This document shows positions 26,088 to 35,827 of a stretch of 51,721 nucleotides of DNA, one piece after another. The stretch comes from Candidatus Delongbacteria bacterium (GTDB taxonomy: Bacteria; UBA4055): assembly GCA_016937995.1 (NCBI GenBank), contig JAFGVM010000063.1:1-51721 (forward strand). The letters are read 5' to 3'. A program made the translations under genes and the position numbers. Below the pieces are notes generated by a model. That model did no database searches and was not told the DNA's origin. It saw only the letters and a program-made list of their open reading frames with translations. The stretch's first letter is position 1. Each line of letters begins with the position of its first letter.

Positions 26088-28146
26088 TTTTCAGATCCGC
26101 TCCGTACATTTTAATACCAGAAGATTCAAGGTTCAGTAACTCATCTATCTCACTACCTGATAAAGTTTCTTTTTCCAGCAAAGCTTCTGCAAGCTTATCA
26201 AGCAATTCTCTATTTTCACCTATTACTTTCTTTGTTCTCTCCATTGCACTGAAAATTATTTTTTGTACGGCTGTATCTATCTTCTTTCCTATCTCTTCAG
26301 ATATAGTTGAAGTTCTTGTCAATTCTTTTCCAAGGAATGGATTATCGTTCTTCACCCCGTAATGAATAGGTCCTATCTCCTCTGACATTCCCCACTCGCA
26401 CACCATTTTACGTGCAATGTCTGTAGCTCTCTCAATATCATTGCTCGCACCTGTAGTTATATCGTTGAATACGATCTCCTCAGCGACTCTTCCTCCGAAC
26501 AGATGCAACAGCTTACTGTAAATATAAGTTTTAGAGTAACTATGCTTTTCTTCGATCGGAAGATAATGAGTCAATCCCATTGCCCTTCCTCTAGGGATTA
26601 TAGTAACTTTATGAACAGGATCACTTCCTTCTGTTAGTTTAGCTATCAGAACATGACCAGCTTCGTGATATGCTGTTATTTTCTTTTCTTCTGGATTTAT
26701 GACAGCTGATTTCCTCTCAACACCCATCATGACTTTGTCTTTAGCATCCTCAATGTCAAGAAGCTCAACTTTTTTCTTACCTCTTCTAGCAGCAAAAAGA
26801 GCAGCCTCATTAATTATACTTGCCAGATCCGCTCCTGATAAACCTGGAGTTCCTTTTGCAATAACATTAAGGTCAATATCATCCGCTGCTTTTATCTTTT
26901 TTGAATGAACGATCAGGATCTCTTCCCTTGCTTTAACATCCGGTCTGTCTACAACTACATGCCTGTCAAATCTACCAGGTCTCAAAAGTGCAGGATCAAG
27001 CACATCCGGCCTGTTAGTTGCAGCAATTACGATCACGTTATCCTCTGTATCAAATCCATCCATCTCAACAAGTAACTGATTTAAAGTCTGTTCACGCTCA
27101 TCATTACCACCACCTATACCTGTACCTCTGTGTCTTCCCACCGCATCTAGCTCGTCAATAAAAAGTATGCAGGGTGAACTTTTCTTGCTTTGTATAAATA
27201 GATCTCTCACCCTTGATGCACCAACACCAACGAACATTTCCACAAAATCCGCACCGGATATTGTAAAAAATGGTACTCCAGCTTCTCCTGCTACTGCTTT
27301 TGCCATGAGTGTTTTACCTGTTCCCGGAGGACCTGTTAATAAAACACCTTTAGGGATTTTAGCACCTATATTAATGAATTTTTCTGGTTTCTTTAAAAAT
27401 TCTATTACTTCTGAAAGCTCCTCCTTTGCTTCTTCTGATCCAGCTACATCTTTGAATGTAATTTTATTTTTTTCCTGATCGACCAGTCTTGCTTTACTTT
27501 TTCCAAAAGTAAATATTCCTTTACCTCCCTGTGCTCCACCACCCTGCATTCTTTTCATCAGATAAATCCACAGGAAAATAAATAATACCCACGGAAGCAT
27601 TGTTATAAGAAAATCAGATACACCATATTCTTCTTTGACCAATTCAACCTTAATACCTTTTGTAGTCAACAGATCAGCAGTTTCTTTTGTTACTGAAGGA
27701 ACGATAAGTTTAAATTTTGTATATTTTTTGCTACTGCCTTTAGGAATTTCAATTTCAGATACAAAGTCTCCTGTCACCTCTGCATTTGAACCGACATTTG
27801 TAATTTTAACAGATTTTATATTGTCAAGCAACCCGTTAAACTCATTGTAAGAAAGCTCTTTTAACTTGGAATCCTTATCCATAAAATTCATTGCAATTAA
27901 AGCAATTGCGATCACAACCATCCAGATAATAAATGTCTTTGAACCTTTTTTCCAGAATTTGCCATCATCTTCGATCTTAAATCCTCTTTTGCCGTCAGGT
28001 CTGTTGGATAATTTTTCGTTTTCTTTGATCTTTTTGAACTCTTCAAGGATCTTTTCTTCACGATCCTTATTTATCTGATCAGACTCTTCTTTTTTAGGTT
28101 TATCTGATGATTTTTCTTCTTTCATTTTTTTATCTTCTTCTTCCAT
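26077..28146 (-). CDS. ftsH: ATP-dependent zinc metalloprotease FtsH
   Basis: Inner-membrane AAA+ protease for quality control, 689 residues. A Lys/Glu-rich N-terminal tail of about 65 residues is longer than usual. Membrane segments lie near 70-88 and 183-200 with a periplasmic domain between. Walker A GPPGTGKT is at 272-279, followed by Walker B FIDELDA and the second region [20 protein letters not shown]. The zinc site HEAGH is at 494-498. The FVGVG pore loop is present. Common bacterial order hpt-ftsH-folP is preserved, which supports all three calls. Confidence 0.98.
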   Translation of the reverse strand: MEEEDKKMKEEKSSDKPKKEESDQINKDREEKILEEFKKIKENEKLSNRPDGKRGFKIEDDGKFWKKGSKTFIIWMVVIAIALIAMNFMDKDSKLKELSYNEFNGLLDNIKSVKITNVGSNAEVTGDFVSEIEIPKGSSKKYTKFKLIVPSVTKETADLLTTKGIKVELVKEEYGVSDFLITMLPWVLFIFLWIYLMKRMQGGGAQGGKGIFTFGKSKARLVDQEKNKITFKDVAGSEEAKEELSEVIEFLKKPEKFINIGAKIPKGVLLTGPPGTGKTLMAKAVAGEAGVPFFTISGADFVEMFVGVGASRVRDLFIQSKKSSPCILFIDELDAVGRHRGTGIGGGNDEREQTLNQLLVEMDGFDTEDNVIVIAATNRPDVLDPALLRPGRFDRHVVVDRPDVKAREEILIVHSKKIKAADDIDLNVIAKGTPGLSGADLASIINEAALFAARRGKKKVELLDIEDAKDKVMMGVERKSAVINPEEKKITAYHEAGHVLIAKLTEGSDPVHKVTIIPRGRAMGLTHYLPIEEKHSYSKTYIYSKLLHLFGGRVAEEIVFNDITTGASNDIERATDIARKMVCEWGMSEEIGPIHYGVKNDNPFLGKELTRTSTISEEIGKKIDTAVQKIIFSAMERTKKVIGENRELLDKLAEALLEKETLSGSEIDELLNLESSGIKMYGADLKSDI

Positions 28147-28158
28147 TTATCTGTCCGT

Positions 28159-28692
28159 TTATTTTGCTAGTTTGAGGATTCTGTTTATATTTCGTCCTTT
28201 TTGTGCATAGTCCAACCCATACCCGATGATAAAATCATTCCCGATCTTAATTCCCGAGTAATCAGGTCTTTCTAGTGATGAGTCTTCTTTGTAAAAAAGA
28301 AAACAGGATCTTATACTCCTAGGATTTTTTTTCGTGAAATGATCTTTTAAAAAACTTAATGTTAAACCGGTGTCCAGGATATCATCTATTAAGATCACAT
28401 CCTTATCTTCAATATTGATCCCGGTATCCAAGGTAAGTTTTACCTCACCTGTAGATTTTAAACTATCCCCGTAGCTGGTTACTTTCACATAATCTATTGT
28501 AATATTTTCTGGTAATTTGAAAACGATATCGTTCATAAAAGGTATTGCACCATTTAATACACCGATAATAACTAAATTAGAATAATCCGAATAATCATTG
28601 ATTATTTCTGAAGATATCCTGTTTACTGCGACCTTAAGTTCTTTTTCTGAAATATATTCGTCAAAATATTTATCGTTTAAAATCACCACCAT
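28159..28692 (-). CDS. hpt: Hypoxanthine phosphoribosyltransferase
   Basis: Purine salvage enzyme converting hypoxanthine and guanine with PRPP to IMP and GMP. 177 residues, typical. VILIDDILDTGLTL is the PRPP-binding loop with its acidic pair, VIGVLNGAIPFMNDI the first substrate loop, and DFIIGYGLDYAQKGRN the C-terminal signature. It lies 12 bp upstream of ftsH and 117 bp downstream of moxR, where a weak extra promoter may sit. Confidence 0.95.
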   Translation of the reverse strand: MVVILNDKYFDEYISEKELKVAVNRISSEIINDYSDYSNLVIIGVLNGAIPFMNDIVFKLPENITIDYVKVTSYGDSLKSTGEVKLTLDTGINIEDKDVILIDDILDTGLTLSFLKDHFTKKNPRSIRSCFLFYKEDSSLERPDYSGIKIGNDFIIGYGLDYAQKGRNINRILKLAK

Positions 28693-28740
28693 ATGACCTC
28701 ATTGATCCAGTTGACTTATGTATATTAATATAAGCTTTAG

Positions 28741-28769
28741 AAGTTATTAAAGGGAGCATCAAAAGTCAA
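28741..28769 (-). promoter_or_regulatory. Possible internal promoter upstream of hpt
   Basis: Minus strand TTGACT (28764-28769), 17 nt, TAACTT (28741-28746), in the 117-bp moxR-hpt gap. The -35 is good and the -10 weak. Confidence 0.35.
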
Positions 28770-28809
28770 GATATAAAACAAAACGTAATCTTTATTAAAA
28801 AAAAGAGTT

Positions 28810-29790
28810 TTAGTTGAGTGACCTGATAATTTCTTCTATAATTTTATCCGGAGTTATTCCTTCAGCTTCAGCTCTGAAATTAGGAATGATCCTGTGTCTG
28901 AGTACAGGTTTCGCAACTTTAAGAATATCAGATTTTTCTGGAGTTTTTCTTCCATTAAAAACAGCATTTATCTTAGCAGCGATCACAAGGAACTGCCCTG
29001 CTCTTGGTCCTGCACCCCAACTAACAGTTTCTTTAGTAAATTTAGGTGAATTTTCCTGATCTGGTCTTGTTCTTCGAACTATATCAACTGCGAACTCAAC
29101 AATTGTATCAGTAACCGGAATTCGTTTTACAAGATCCTGGATCTCAACAATGTCAGATTTACTTAATACTTTCTCAACATCAACTTCAACCCCTGAAGTA
29201 GTATCCTTAACGATATTCACTTCACTGATATGATCAGGATAATCAATAACAAGATTAAATAAAAATCTATCTAACTGAGCTTCCGGCAAAGGATAAGTTC
29301 CTTCCTGTTCAATTGGATTTCTTGTTGCCATAACAAAAAAAGGCTCATCTAACTTATACGTAACATTTCCCGCGCTTACTTCTTTTTCCTGCATTGACTG
29401 CAATAAAGCCGACTGAGTTTTTGGGGGTGTTCTATTTATTTCATCTGCAAGAATGATGTTACTGAATATAGGACCTTTTATAAAGCGGAATTCTTTTTCA
29501 CCTGTTGAGATGTTTTGCTCTAATATTTCAGTTCCTATAATGTCTGACGGCATCAGATCAGGTGTAAATTGTATCCTTTTAAAATCAAGGTCCAGTGTTT
29601 TAGCTATAGTTGTTATCATTAAGGTTTTTGCTAAACCTGGAACACCGGTAAGCATAACATGTCCACCTGCAAAAATCGCAATCAGAAGACCATCAATAAT
29701 GTCCTTCTGTCCAATGATTTTCTTCTCTATATTTTGAAGTATTTTGTTCCTTGAATCAATTAGGTTCTCTATTCTCTCAAGATCATTCAT
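28810..29790 (-). CDS. MoxR-family AAA+ ATPase (first copy)
   Basis: 326 residues. Walker A GVPGLAKT at 49-56, Walker B ILADEINRTPPKTQSALLQSM with the sensor that follows, ATRNPIEQEGTYPLPEAQLDRF, and the lid region are all typical of MoxR (MRP subfamily) ATPases. These act as chaperones that mature or regulate metalloprotein and VWA/DUF58 partners. The usual DUF58/VWA partner is not adjacent; a lone DUF58 gene is 6.5 kb away at 36267-37172. It lies 4 bp after the MORN/TPR gene and 117 bp before hpt. A second MoxR gene is at 50691-51641. Confidence 0.93.
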   Translation of the reverse strand: MNDLERIENLIDSRNKILQNIEKKIIGQKDIIDGLLIAIFAGGHVMLTGVPGLAKTLMITTIAKTLDLDFKRIQFTPDLMPSDIIGTEILEQNISTGEKEFRFIKGPIFSNIILADEINRTPPKTQSALLQSMQEKEVSAGNVTYKLDEPFFVMATRNPIEQEGTYPLPEAQLDRFLFNLVIDYPDHISEVNIVKDTTSGVEVDVEKVLSKSDIVEIQDLVKRIPVTDTIVEFAVDIVRRTRPDQENSPKFTKETVSWGAGPRAGQFLVIAAKINAVFNGRKTPEKSDILKVAKPVLRHRIIPNFRAEAEGITPDKIIEEIIRSLN

Positions 29791-29794
29791 AAAA

Positions 29795-30559
29795 TTATAA
29801 GTCCTTGAACATTTCGATTTCTTCTATTGTTTTACCAATGTTCTTCAATTCGAATTCTGCAGAAACCTTCAATGGACTATCAGGATATTGTTTTATAAAT
29901 TCCAAATACTCTCTTTTGGCATTTTCAAGATCTTCCAGATTATTATGGTAAGTAAAAGCTATCAAAAATTTAACATTAGATACTTTTTCATTATTTGGAA
30001 ACAGCTTTAAAAACAAGTTGTAGTCCTCAATTGCATGTGCATACATTCCGATATAAGCATATTCCTGAGCCTCAGTGAATAATTCTTCAGGTGTTCTTTC
30101 ATACTTTTTATCTTTGATATCATGATTCAGCTTGCTGACATAAATTTGCTCGTTATTCTTATATAATCGCTCTCTTTTTTTCATGCCGTTTTTATGATAT
30201 TCTATTCCCAGCCCTGTTCCGTTGGCATCAAGATTTCTTTCAAATTCAAGCTCACCTGTTTCATAGTATTCTTTTCCGTTCCCTGTCCTTATTCCATTAG
30301 ACATATTATATTCAGCTTTAATTTTGCCTGTACGGAAATATTCCTTTTGAATACCATCCTGCTTACCTGCAACATAGTTGTATTCACCCAACACTGTTGT
30401 ACTGTCATAATATGCTTTCACTGCACCATTGACCTTTTCTGCTGATATTTTATCCCCGTTATCAAAAAATACAAAATTATCCTTTCTTCCCTTTCTAACT
30501 ATCTCTGCATTAAGGATCATCACAGATACCAATACTAAAATAAGTAATCTTCCAAACAT
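29795..30559 (-). CDS. Exported MORN-variant and TPR protein
   Basis: 254 residues. A signal peptide (MFGRLLILVLVSVMILNA) is followed by four or five MORN_2-type units, such as GKQDGIQKEYFRTGKIKAEY, YETGELEFER and YHKNGMKKRERLY (about 55-140). The C-terminal 100 residues form TPR-like helices with EAQEYAYIGMYAHAIEDYNLFLKLFPN, like YbgF/BamD-type periplasmic repeats. No catalytic residues are seen; probably a periplasmic scaffold. It heads a seven-gene operon under the strong promoter at 30608-30636 and ends 4 bp from moxR, so the two products may work together. Function unknown. Confidence 0.85.
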   Translation of the reverse strand: MFGRLLILVLVSVMILNAEIVRKGRKDNFVFFDNGDKISAEKVNGAVKAYYDSTTVLGEYNYVAGKQDGIQKEYFRTGKIKAEYNMSNGIRTGNGKEYYETGELEFERNLDANGTGLGIEYHKNGMKKRERLYKNNEQIYVSKLNHDIKDKKYERTPEELFTEAQEYAYIGMYAHAIEDYNLFLKLFPNNEKVSNVKFLIAFTYHNNLEDLENAKREYLEFIKQYPDSPLKVSAEFELKNIGKTIEEIEMFKDL

Positions 30560-30607
30560 TTTAAAACCCCGCTCATTTTTAATTTTCAGCTTAATTAAAG
30601 ACTAATA

Positions 30608-30636
30608 AATATAATTACACAACCTATATTAGTCAA
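30608..30636 (-). promoter_or_regulatory. Strong sigma70-type promoter of the MORN-moxR-hpt-ftsH operon
   Basis: Minus strand TTGACT (30631-30636), 17 nt, TATATT (30608-30613), 48 bp upstream of the first gene. Spacing and hexamers match the promoter at 21907-21935. Confidence 0.65.
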
Positions 30637-30714
30637 TGAATTTATTAAACTTAAAACAGGCTGAATTGTTCAGAGATGAATAATAATATTTAAATATGGT
30701 AACTTGTGAATAAT

Positions 30715-31986
30715 TTACTGTAGAACATTTACGACATAATTCCTTAGAAGCTTAAGTCGTCCTTTATCAGGATGCTCTTCCAAGATATTCTCATAATCGT
30801 TTTTCAACATTTCAAAAATGCGTTCAGCTATATCATATCTTTTTAGGATCACAGCTGTTCTCAGGTACAAGATCATAAGTTCATTGCTTTTATCTTCACT
30901 GTAAGAACCTAATACTTCCTCATAATATCCGTGATCAAAAAGAATATTCAATGTAACTTTTTTATCATTATCGTTTTTTGTAATATCCTGAATATCTCTG
31001 AAGTTAAGTTCTTCAAACCTGTAAACTATTTCCTTTCTTCTGTCTAGTGATAATTTCCATTTTTTAAGTTCCTCAAGAAGATATCCTTCATGGATTTGCT
31101 TTGCATAATTTATAACTTCTTCTGCGAGATAGCCTTTATCCAGCAACAAAAGACATTTGATCTCGTAGATAAGAGATGAATACTCGAATGGATAATATTG
31201 ATCTGAAAGTTCACTGTTAACCTGGGAAAAATACTCGTACGATCCTTTTATCTTACCGGTATGGTATAGGTCCACAGCGTATAAATACCTGATATATTTG
31301 CTTTTTGGATAAGATAATATAAGTTTGGAAGTATACCTGAGAGAAGATATATGATCTAATAGGATATTAGAATAAAATTTTGACAGGAAAAGACTGGATT
31401 CATCTTTGAAAAGATCTCCATGATCAGATATATAATCCAGCATTTTCAAGCTGTTCTTCACATCACCTTTATAGCCCAATATATTTTTTATCCAGAAACT
31501 GTCCTGAAAGAAAAGAACAGAAACTAGACTAGACAACATATAGGTAAATCCGGAATCTACTGTTCCATATTTTTCTTCTATATTTTTTGAAAGTCTGAAA
31601 TTACTTCTGAACCTTGAAAAATCTCCAATGGAAGTTTCAGAAGAATTGACATATAAAATCATGGAATTAAGTATTGAAACTAATATGTCTTTTTCATAGG
31701 TGTTCAGTCCTGTGATAAAATCATTCTCGATATCATCGATCGTTCTCTCTACATTTTCGTTGAAAATATCGGTATCTATCTCTTCTCCCATTCTAAATCT
31801 CTGAAGATCAAAATAAATATCTGATATTATATACCATTTATTCTCAATGGACACTGGTGTAACCAGTTCTTTTTCTTCATTTAAAATTTTATGATTATTT
31901 TTTAAAAAGAATTCTGTAAAACTGTCCGATTTGACATTATTGGATAGGAGCAGGGTCAGGAAAAATAGAATTTTGATCGAATTCAC
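30715..31986 (-). CDS. Exported helical-repeat protein of unknown function
   Basis: I do not recognise this 423-residue protein. It begins at GTG 31986, whose G is the last base of the TAG stop of the gene before it (TAGTG), so it must be translationally coupled. The N-terminus is a signal peptide (MNSIKILFFLTLLLSNNVKS). The rest is mostly helical with TPR-like spacing, for example YSSLIYEIKCLLLLDKGYLAEEVINYA and YLRTAVILKRYDIAERIFEML. There is no lipobox and no cysteine pair. Probably periplasmic. The coupling suggests it works with the membrane protein at 31986-32603. Confidence 0.75.
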   Translation of the reverse strand: MNSIKILFFLTLLLSNNVKSDSFTEFFLKNNHKILNEEKELVTPVSIENKWYIISDIYFDLQRFRMGEEIDTDIFNENVERTIDDIENDFITGLNTYEKDILVSILNSMILYVNSSETSIGDFSRFRSNFRLSKNIEEKYGTVDSGFTYMLSSLVSVLFFQDSFWIKNILGYKGDVKNSLKMLDYISDHGDLFKDESSLFLSKFYSNILLDHISSLRYTSKLILSYPKSKYIRYLYAVDLYHTGKIKGSYEYFSQVNSELSDQYYPFEYSSLIYEIKCLLLLDKGYLAEEVINYAKQIHEGYLLEELKKWKLSLDRRKEIVYRFEELNFRDIQDITKNDNDKKVTLNILFDHGYYEEVLGSYSEDKSNELMILYLRTAVILKRYDIAERIFEMLKNDYENILEEHPDKGRLKLLRNYVVNVLQ

Positions 31987-32603
31987 TAATCTGGGTTCTT
32001 TGATAATTTATCTTTTCTCTTTTGAACTACTTTCGGATATAACTTTTCCATACAAGACGGACAAATACTGTGACTAAAACTTGCATCAGAGTGATCTTTT
32101 AGATAATCTTCGATCTGCTCCCAGTAGCCTTTATCATTCCTGATATTCTTGCATGAAGCACAAATATGCATTAACCCGCTTAATTGTTTTACTTCGTTCA
32201 ATGCTTTTGTAAGCTTCAAATTCATTTCTTTTTCCTTATCAAAATTTATTCTGAAGTTGGAGAATAGTATTCCAACTAATGAGAATGAAAGAAGCCTGAT
32301 AAAACTGTTCCAGTATCTGAAAAATTCTGAATAATATGACTGAGCCGCAATACTGTCTGCATAAAACCATATTAATGTAGCTAGTAATGAAAACAGGATC
32401 GCGTAATTTCTTCCCATATACCAGCCGGCAAAAAGTATCGGTAGATAATAGAAAACAAAAAATCCAAATTGAGGACCTGTGGCATAATCGAGGATACCGA
32501 TCAGAATTAAAGCTATTATTGCGGAAAAAATACTTTTATTTTTATCTTTTGATATCTCAAAATAATGGAACTTAATTTTACTGTAAAATTCTGTTGTGTT
32601 CAT
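31986..32603 (-). CDS. Four-helix membrane protein with C-terminal CxxC...CxxC module
   Basis: 205 residues. About four membrane segments fill residues 25-115, resembling the sensor-type integral-membrane domains in front of histidine kinases. A short coiled coil (120-142) leads to a module with C148-x2-C151 and C181-x2-C184, containing CKNIRNDKGYWEQIEDYL and FSHSICPSCMEKLYP. The same module is found at the C-termini of many response regulators and PAS proteins; the cysteines likely bind zinc. Here no kinase, receiver or cyclase is present, so it may be a stripped-down sensor. It ends in TAG overlapping the next start. Confidence 0.8.
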   Translation of the reverse strand: MNTTEFYSKIKFHYFEISKDKNKSIFSAIIALILIGILDYATGPQFGFFVFYYLPILFAGWYMGRNYAILFSLLATLIWFYADSIAAQSYYSEFFRYWNSFIRLLSFSLVGILFSNFRINFDKEKEMNLKLTKALNEVKQLSGLMHICASCKNIRNDKGYWEQIEDYLKDHSDASFSHSICPSCMEKLYPKVVQKRKDKLSKNPD

Positions 32604-32635
32604 AACTGTCGTCCCTTTGATTGAGATAAGTTTAT

Positions 32636-34024
32636 TTAGTAAGAAACATCGATCAGCTCTATAGGGTAATTTCCATCAAAGCATGCAAAACAGAAATTAT
32701 CATCAGTATTATTTACACATTTAGAAAGATTATCCTGCTTCATATATTTTAGTGAATCCACCCTGAAAAAATCAACCATTTCCTCAACATTCATCTTGTT
32801 CGCAAGAAGCTCTTCTTTAGTATTTGTGTCAAGTCCATAAAAACAAGGATATTTTACTTGAGGAGAAGCTATTCTAAGATGTATCTCTTTCACACCGGCA
32901 TTCTTAAGCATTCCCACAATCTTCCTCATTGTAGTACCCCTTACTATAGAATCATCAACCAGAACAATCCTCTTATCTTTTAATCTTGATACAACAGGAT
33001 TGAACTTCTGCTTTACACTTTCATCTCTACCGTGCTGACTTGGTTTTATGAAAGTTCTACCAACATAGTGATTTCTTATCAAAGCCATCTCAAAGGGAAT
33101 ATTCTTAGACTGGGCATATCCTAATGCCTGAATATTTGATGAATCAGGAACTGCTACAACTACATCTATTTCCAGATCTTTATCTCTTTCAGCCAAAGAT
33201 CTACCCATAGCCTTTCTAGCTTCATAAACTGAAAGTCCGTATTGATTACTATCGGGCATTGAAAAATATACAGGTTCAAAAACACAATGAGCACAACCTT
33301 TTCTACCACCTCTTAATTCTACGACATCAAGCTGGAATCTTTCGATCTTATTATCTCCGAAAACATGAATTATCTCACCCGGTTTTACCTCTTCAATATC
33401 TGTTGCTCTTAAAATATCTAAACCTTTAGATTCTGAAGCGAATGCATATCCAGTTTCAGTTTTACCGAAGGAAAATGGTCTAACACCGTATGGGTCTCTG
33501 AAGACCCACATTTCATTTCTTCCAATAAGAACTGTTGAGAAAGCACCTTTGAATTTCTCCATCACCATTTTAATGCTGTCAACAACAGAATTTCCTTTAA
33601 CAATATGATTCCATACGATGAACCTTAGTATCAACTCCCCATCATTCCCACTGTTAAAATTAACGCTCTTAGCTTGTAATTCTTCAGTTAGAGTTTTATA
33701 ATTTGTTATATCACCGTTACTTGCCAATGCAAATATCGTACCTTCTAAAGTCTCAATAACGTGAGGTTGTGAGTTATTAACGTCACAAGTACCTCTGGTC
33801 GGGTATCTTACATGACCTACAGCTATCTTACCCGGGAAATCTTTTAATTTTTCCTCTGTAAAATTATCTTTTACTAATCCAAGCCCTCTGGTCAGCTTGA
33901 TCTGATTACCGTTACTAACAGCAAGTCCACAACTTTCCTGTCCCCTGTTCTGTATTGCAAATAATCCAAGCATTGTATCAAAAGCTGCTTCTTCCGAGTT
34001 AAAAACACCTACTACACCACACAT
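32636..34024 (-). CDS. purF: Amidophosphoribosyltransferase
   Basis: First committed step of purine synthesis, making phosphoribosylamine from PRPP and glutamine. 462 residues. Cys2 of MCGVVGVFN is the glutaminase nucleophile and is exposed by Met removal, with no propeptide. RYPTRG and the GNDGELIL-like segment complete the glutaminase site. The PRPP loop is VLVDDSIVRGTT. Cysteines in CAHC, KYPCFYG and FCFACFDGNYP match the [4Fe-4S]-type PurF of Bacillus, fitting an anaerobe. AAGGA lies 7 nt before the ATG. Other pur genes are not in view. Confidence 0.97.
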   Translation of the reverse strand: MCGVVGVFNSEEAAFDTMLGLFAIQNRGQESCGLAVSNGNQIKLTRGLGLVKDNFTEEKLKDFPGKIAVGHVRYPTRGTCDVNNSQPHVIETLEGTIFALASNGDITNYKTLTEELQAKSVNFNSGNDGELILRFIVWNHIVKGNSVVDSIKMVMEKFKGAFSTVLIGRNEMWVFRDPYGVRPFSFGKTETGYAFASESKGLDILRATDIEEVKPGEIIHVFGDNKIERFQLDVVELRGGRKGCAHCVFEPVYFSMPDSNQYGLSVYEARKAMGRSLAERDKDLEIDVVVAVPDSSNIQALGYAQSKNIPFEMALIRNHYVGRTFIKPSQHGRDESVKQKFNPVVSRLKDKRIVLVDDSIVRGTTMRKIVGMLKNAGVKEIHLRIASPQVKYPCFYGLDTNTKEELLANKMNVEEMVDFFRVDSLKYMKQDNLSKCVNNTDDNFCFACFDGNYPIELIDVSY

Positions 34025-34063
34025 TTTTTATCCTTTTGGTTAAAGGTTATTTATTTCGTAAAG

Positions 34064-34092
34064 AAGATAAATTTTATAGAGAACAATATCAA
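34064..34092 (-). promoter_or_regulatory. Putative promoter of purF
   Basis: Minus strand TTGATA (34087-34092), 17 nt, TATCTT (34064-34069), 39 bp upstream of purF. No purine riboswitch-like fold was noticed in the 82-bp leader region. Confidence 0.4.
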
Positions 34093-34106
34093 GCAAAGAT
34101 ATATTT

Positions 34107-34709
34107 TTATTTTAATTCTTTTACTACGTAATTCAGTGACTTTTTAAGAGGCCCTTCACTTATTTTCTTAGGATATCCTACAGGTATAACTGCCATGAAC
34201 TCACCTTTTTCTTCTCCTAAAAATGACAATACCTTGTTTTTTACCAGGAACATGATCCCAAGCCATACACTTCCTAAACCTAACGAAGTGGCTGCTAAAA
34301 GCAGATTCTCAGTTGCTGCTGCTGAACTTTGGATCTCCATGGTTCTAAAAAAATCATTTGAAAGGTCTTTTTCTACTTTGAATAGGTCATTTCCGTGTTC
34401 TATCAGAGATCCGGTATTAACAACGGCTATAACGACCGGTGCACTTTCAATACTTCTGGCAGCCATCCTTAGTATTGATGAAGAAGGTTTAATGAAGTTT
34501 GATGAGCTGTCAGCCACGAGTTGGGCAAGGTCATGCTTTTTTTTCTCTTTTATGACAATGAATTTCCAGGATTGTTTGTTATGGGCAGATGGTGCCTGAT
34601 TCGCCGCATCAAGAATATTCTTGATCAATTCATCATTAACATTTTCATCTGTAAACTGCCTGACACTATGTCTTTGATAAATATTGTTAATAATTTCGTT
34701 TTGTTTCAT
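34107..34709 (-). CDS. Nitroreductase family flavoprotein
   Basis: FMN-dependent NAD(P)H oxidoreductase fold of 200 residues. RHSVRQFTDENV near the N-terminus is the FMN-phosphate binding motif, AANQAPSAHNKQSWKFIVI the second, and LAATSLGLGSVWLGIM the third. The natural substrate is not predictable. It is the last gene of a four-gene operon and follows a flavodoxin by 21 bp, so the two may form an electron-transfer pair. Confidence 0.92.
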   Translation of the reverse strand: MKQNEIINNIYQRHSVRQFTDENVNDELIKNILDAANQAPSAHNKQSWKFIVIKEKKKHDLAQLVADSSSNFIKPSSSILRMAARSIESAPVVIAVVNTGSLIEHGNDLFKVEKDLSNDFFRTMEIQSSAAATENLLLAATSLGLGSVWLGIMFLVKNKVLSFLGEEKGEFMAVIPVGYPKKISEGPLKKSLNYVVKELK

Positions 34710-34730
34710 TACTTTTCCACATTTTCCGAA

Positions 34731-35222
34731 TTATTGTGATAAACTGTCAATTATTTCTCTTGCCCATTTCTTAGCTTCAGAAGCATCTTTTTCTTTCTCA
34801 TGTTTCAAAGGATCTTTAAAACCTATTTTCCCAAGGATCGTATTTCCCTCTAATTTCTTTTCCATTTTTTCAAATATTTTCCCCGGTCCACCTCCATGAC
34901 AACAAAAAATACCTATCTGTTTATTTTTTAGTTCAATTTTTGAAAAAAAAGTCCTTAATGCAGGTGCGAACGTCCATGCCCAGACGGGTGTTCCTATTAT
35001 TATCGTGTCATAAGAAGATGGGTCTAAATCGAAGGGTTGTATTTCAGGCTCAGCTTTCATCATTGACTGCTTTCCGCCAGAAAATATTTTCATGAAATTA
35101 TTCCTTGTAATTTCTTTTACCGGTTTTAATTCTAGAATGTCAGCACTTATCTCTTGTGCAATATTTTCCGATATAAATTTGGTATTTCCGTCCAATGAGT
35201 AGTAAACAACTAATTTCCTCAT
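34731..35222 (-). CDS. Flavodoxin
   Basis: 163-residue flavodoxin-fold protein. YYSLDGNTKFIS is the FMN-phosphate loop (T/S-rich, N-T-K), IIGTPVWAWTFAPALRTFF the isoalloxazine-contact segment, and FCCHGGGPGK the third loop. Such long-chain-like flavodoxins carry low-potential electrons, here possibly to the nitroreductase 21 bp downstream. No membrane segments. Confidence 0.92.
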   Translation of the reverse strand: MRKLVVYYSLDGNTKFISENIAQEISADILELKPVKEITRNNFMKIFSGGKQSMMKAEPEIQPFDLDPSSYDTIIIGTPVWAWTFAPALRTFFSKIELKNKQIGIFCCHGGGPGKIFEKMEKKLEGNTILGKIGFKDPLKHEKEKDASEAKKWAREIIDSLSQ

Positions 35223-35239
35223 ACTATTCTCCCGATCTT

Positions 35240-35827
35240 TTATTTACCAATGTAAGTGATCTTGATCAATATTGAATCTGTGGATTTCAGGATCAATTTT
35301 TCAGTTCCACTATCAATCAAGTGGAATAAATTTTGTTTAGGCAGTGTCAACTCGTTATTTCCAATTAATATTATTGAGTCTTTCTCATGATTATAGACAA
35401 ATAATTCATCACTGTCTTTTTCAATTTCACTTTCTCCACTTAGAATTTCAACTGATGTTCTGCATTTCTCTCTGAGTGACATTACATTAAAATCTTTGAT
35501 CTCACCATTGATCAGTGTTGCATTTGTTCTGAGCTCTCCGGAAAAATTTGCCACATCAAGTATATCCCGAAGCTCTCTTCTGCTTCCGTCTGAGTGAACA
35601 AGATCAAGCCCGTTACCTTCAAGCATCAACAGATACCTTTCATAACCTGAGAATTCAGAGAAAGGACCATCAGTCTTAACACCTGCAATACTTATCCTCC
35701 AGATAAAGTTCCCGTAGCCCTGAATATATTTAATGATAAGTTCGTTTGTCGTTCCAAGACCATTCCTCCACGGAACGCTTTTGAAAAGATTAGGCGGTAT
35801 TATTTTATAGAATATACCTTTATTCAT
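35240..35827 (-). CDS. HutD/Ves family cupin protein
   Basis: 195 residues of the HutD/Ves bicupin family. VPWRNGLGTTNELI and FIWRISIAGVKTDGPFSEF with the YERYLLMLEG stretch are family hallmarks. HutD is linked to histidine utilisation and Ves to cold response in other bacteria, but the biochemical role is not known. No hut genes are visible. Its start overlaps the stop of the TfoX-like gene in ATGA. Confidence 0.87.
   Translation of the reverse strand: MNKGIFYKIIPPNLFKSVPWRNGLGTTNELIIKYIQGYGNFIWRISIAGVKTDGPFSEFSGYERYLLMLEGNGLDLVHSDGSRRELRDILDVANFSGELRTNATLINGEIKDFNVMSLREKCRTSVEILSGESEIEKDSDELFVYNHEKDSIILIGNNELTLPKQNLFHLIDSGTEKLILKSTDSILIKITYIGK

Noticed and set aside
27167-27478. 103-codon open frame on plus
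   Set aside because: Antisense to the conserved AAA region of ftsH; composition follows from the opposite strand.
34025-34106. Purine or PRPP riboswitch upstream of purF
   Set aside because: The 82-bp gap is AT-rich with no conserved junction or long stem that I can see.
34195-34599. 134-codon open frame on plus
   Set aside because: Fully antisense to the nitroreductase gene, whose motifs are clear; no ribosome site or recognisable domain.
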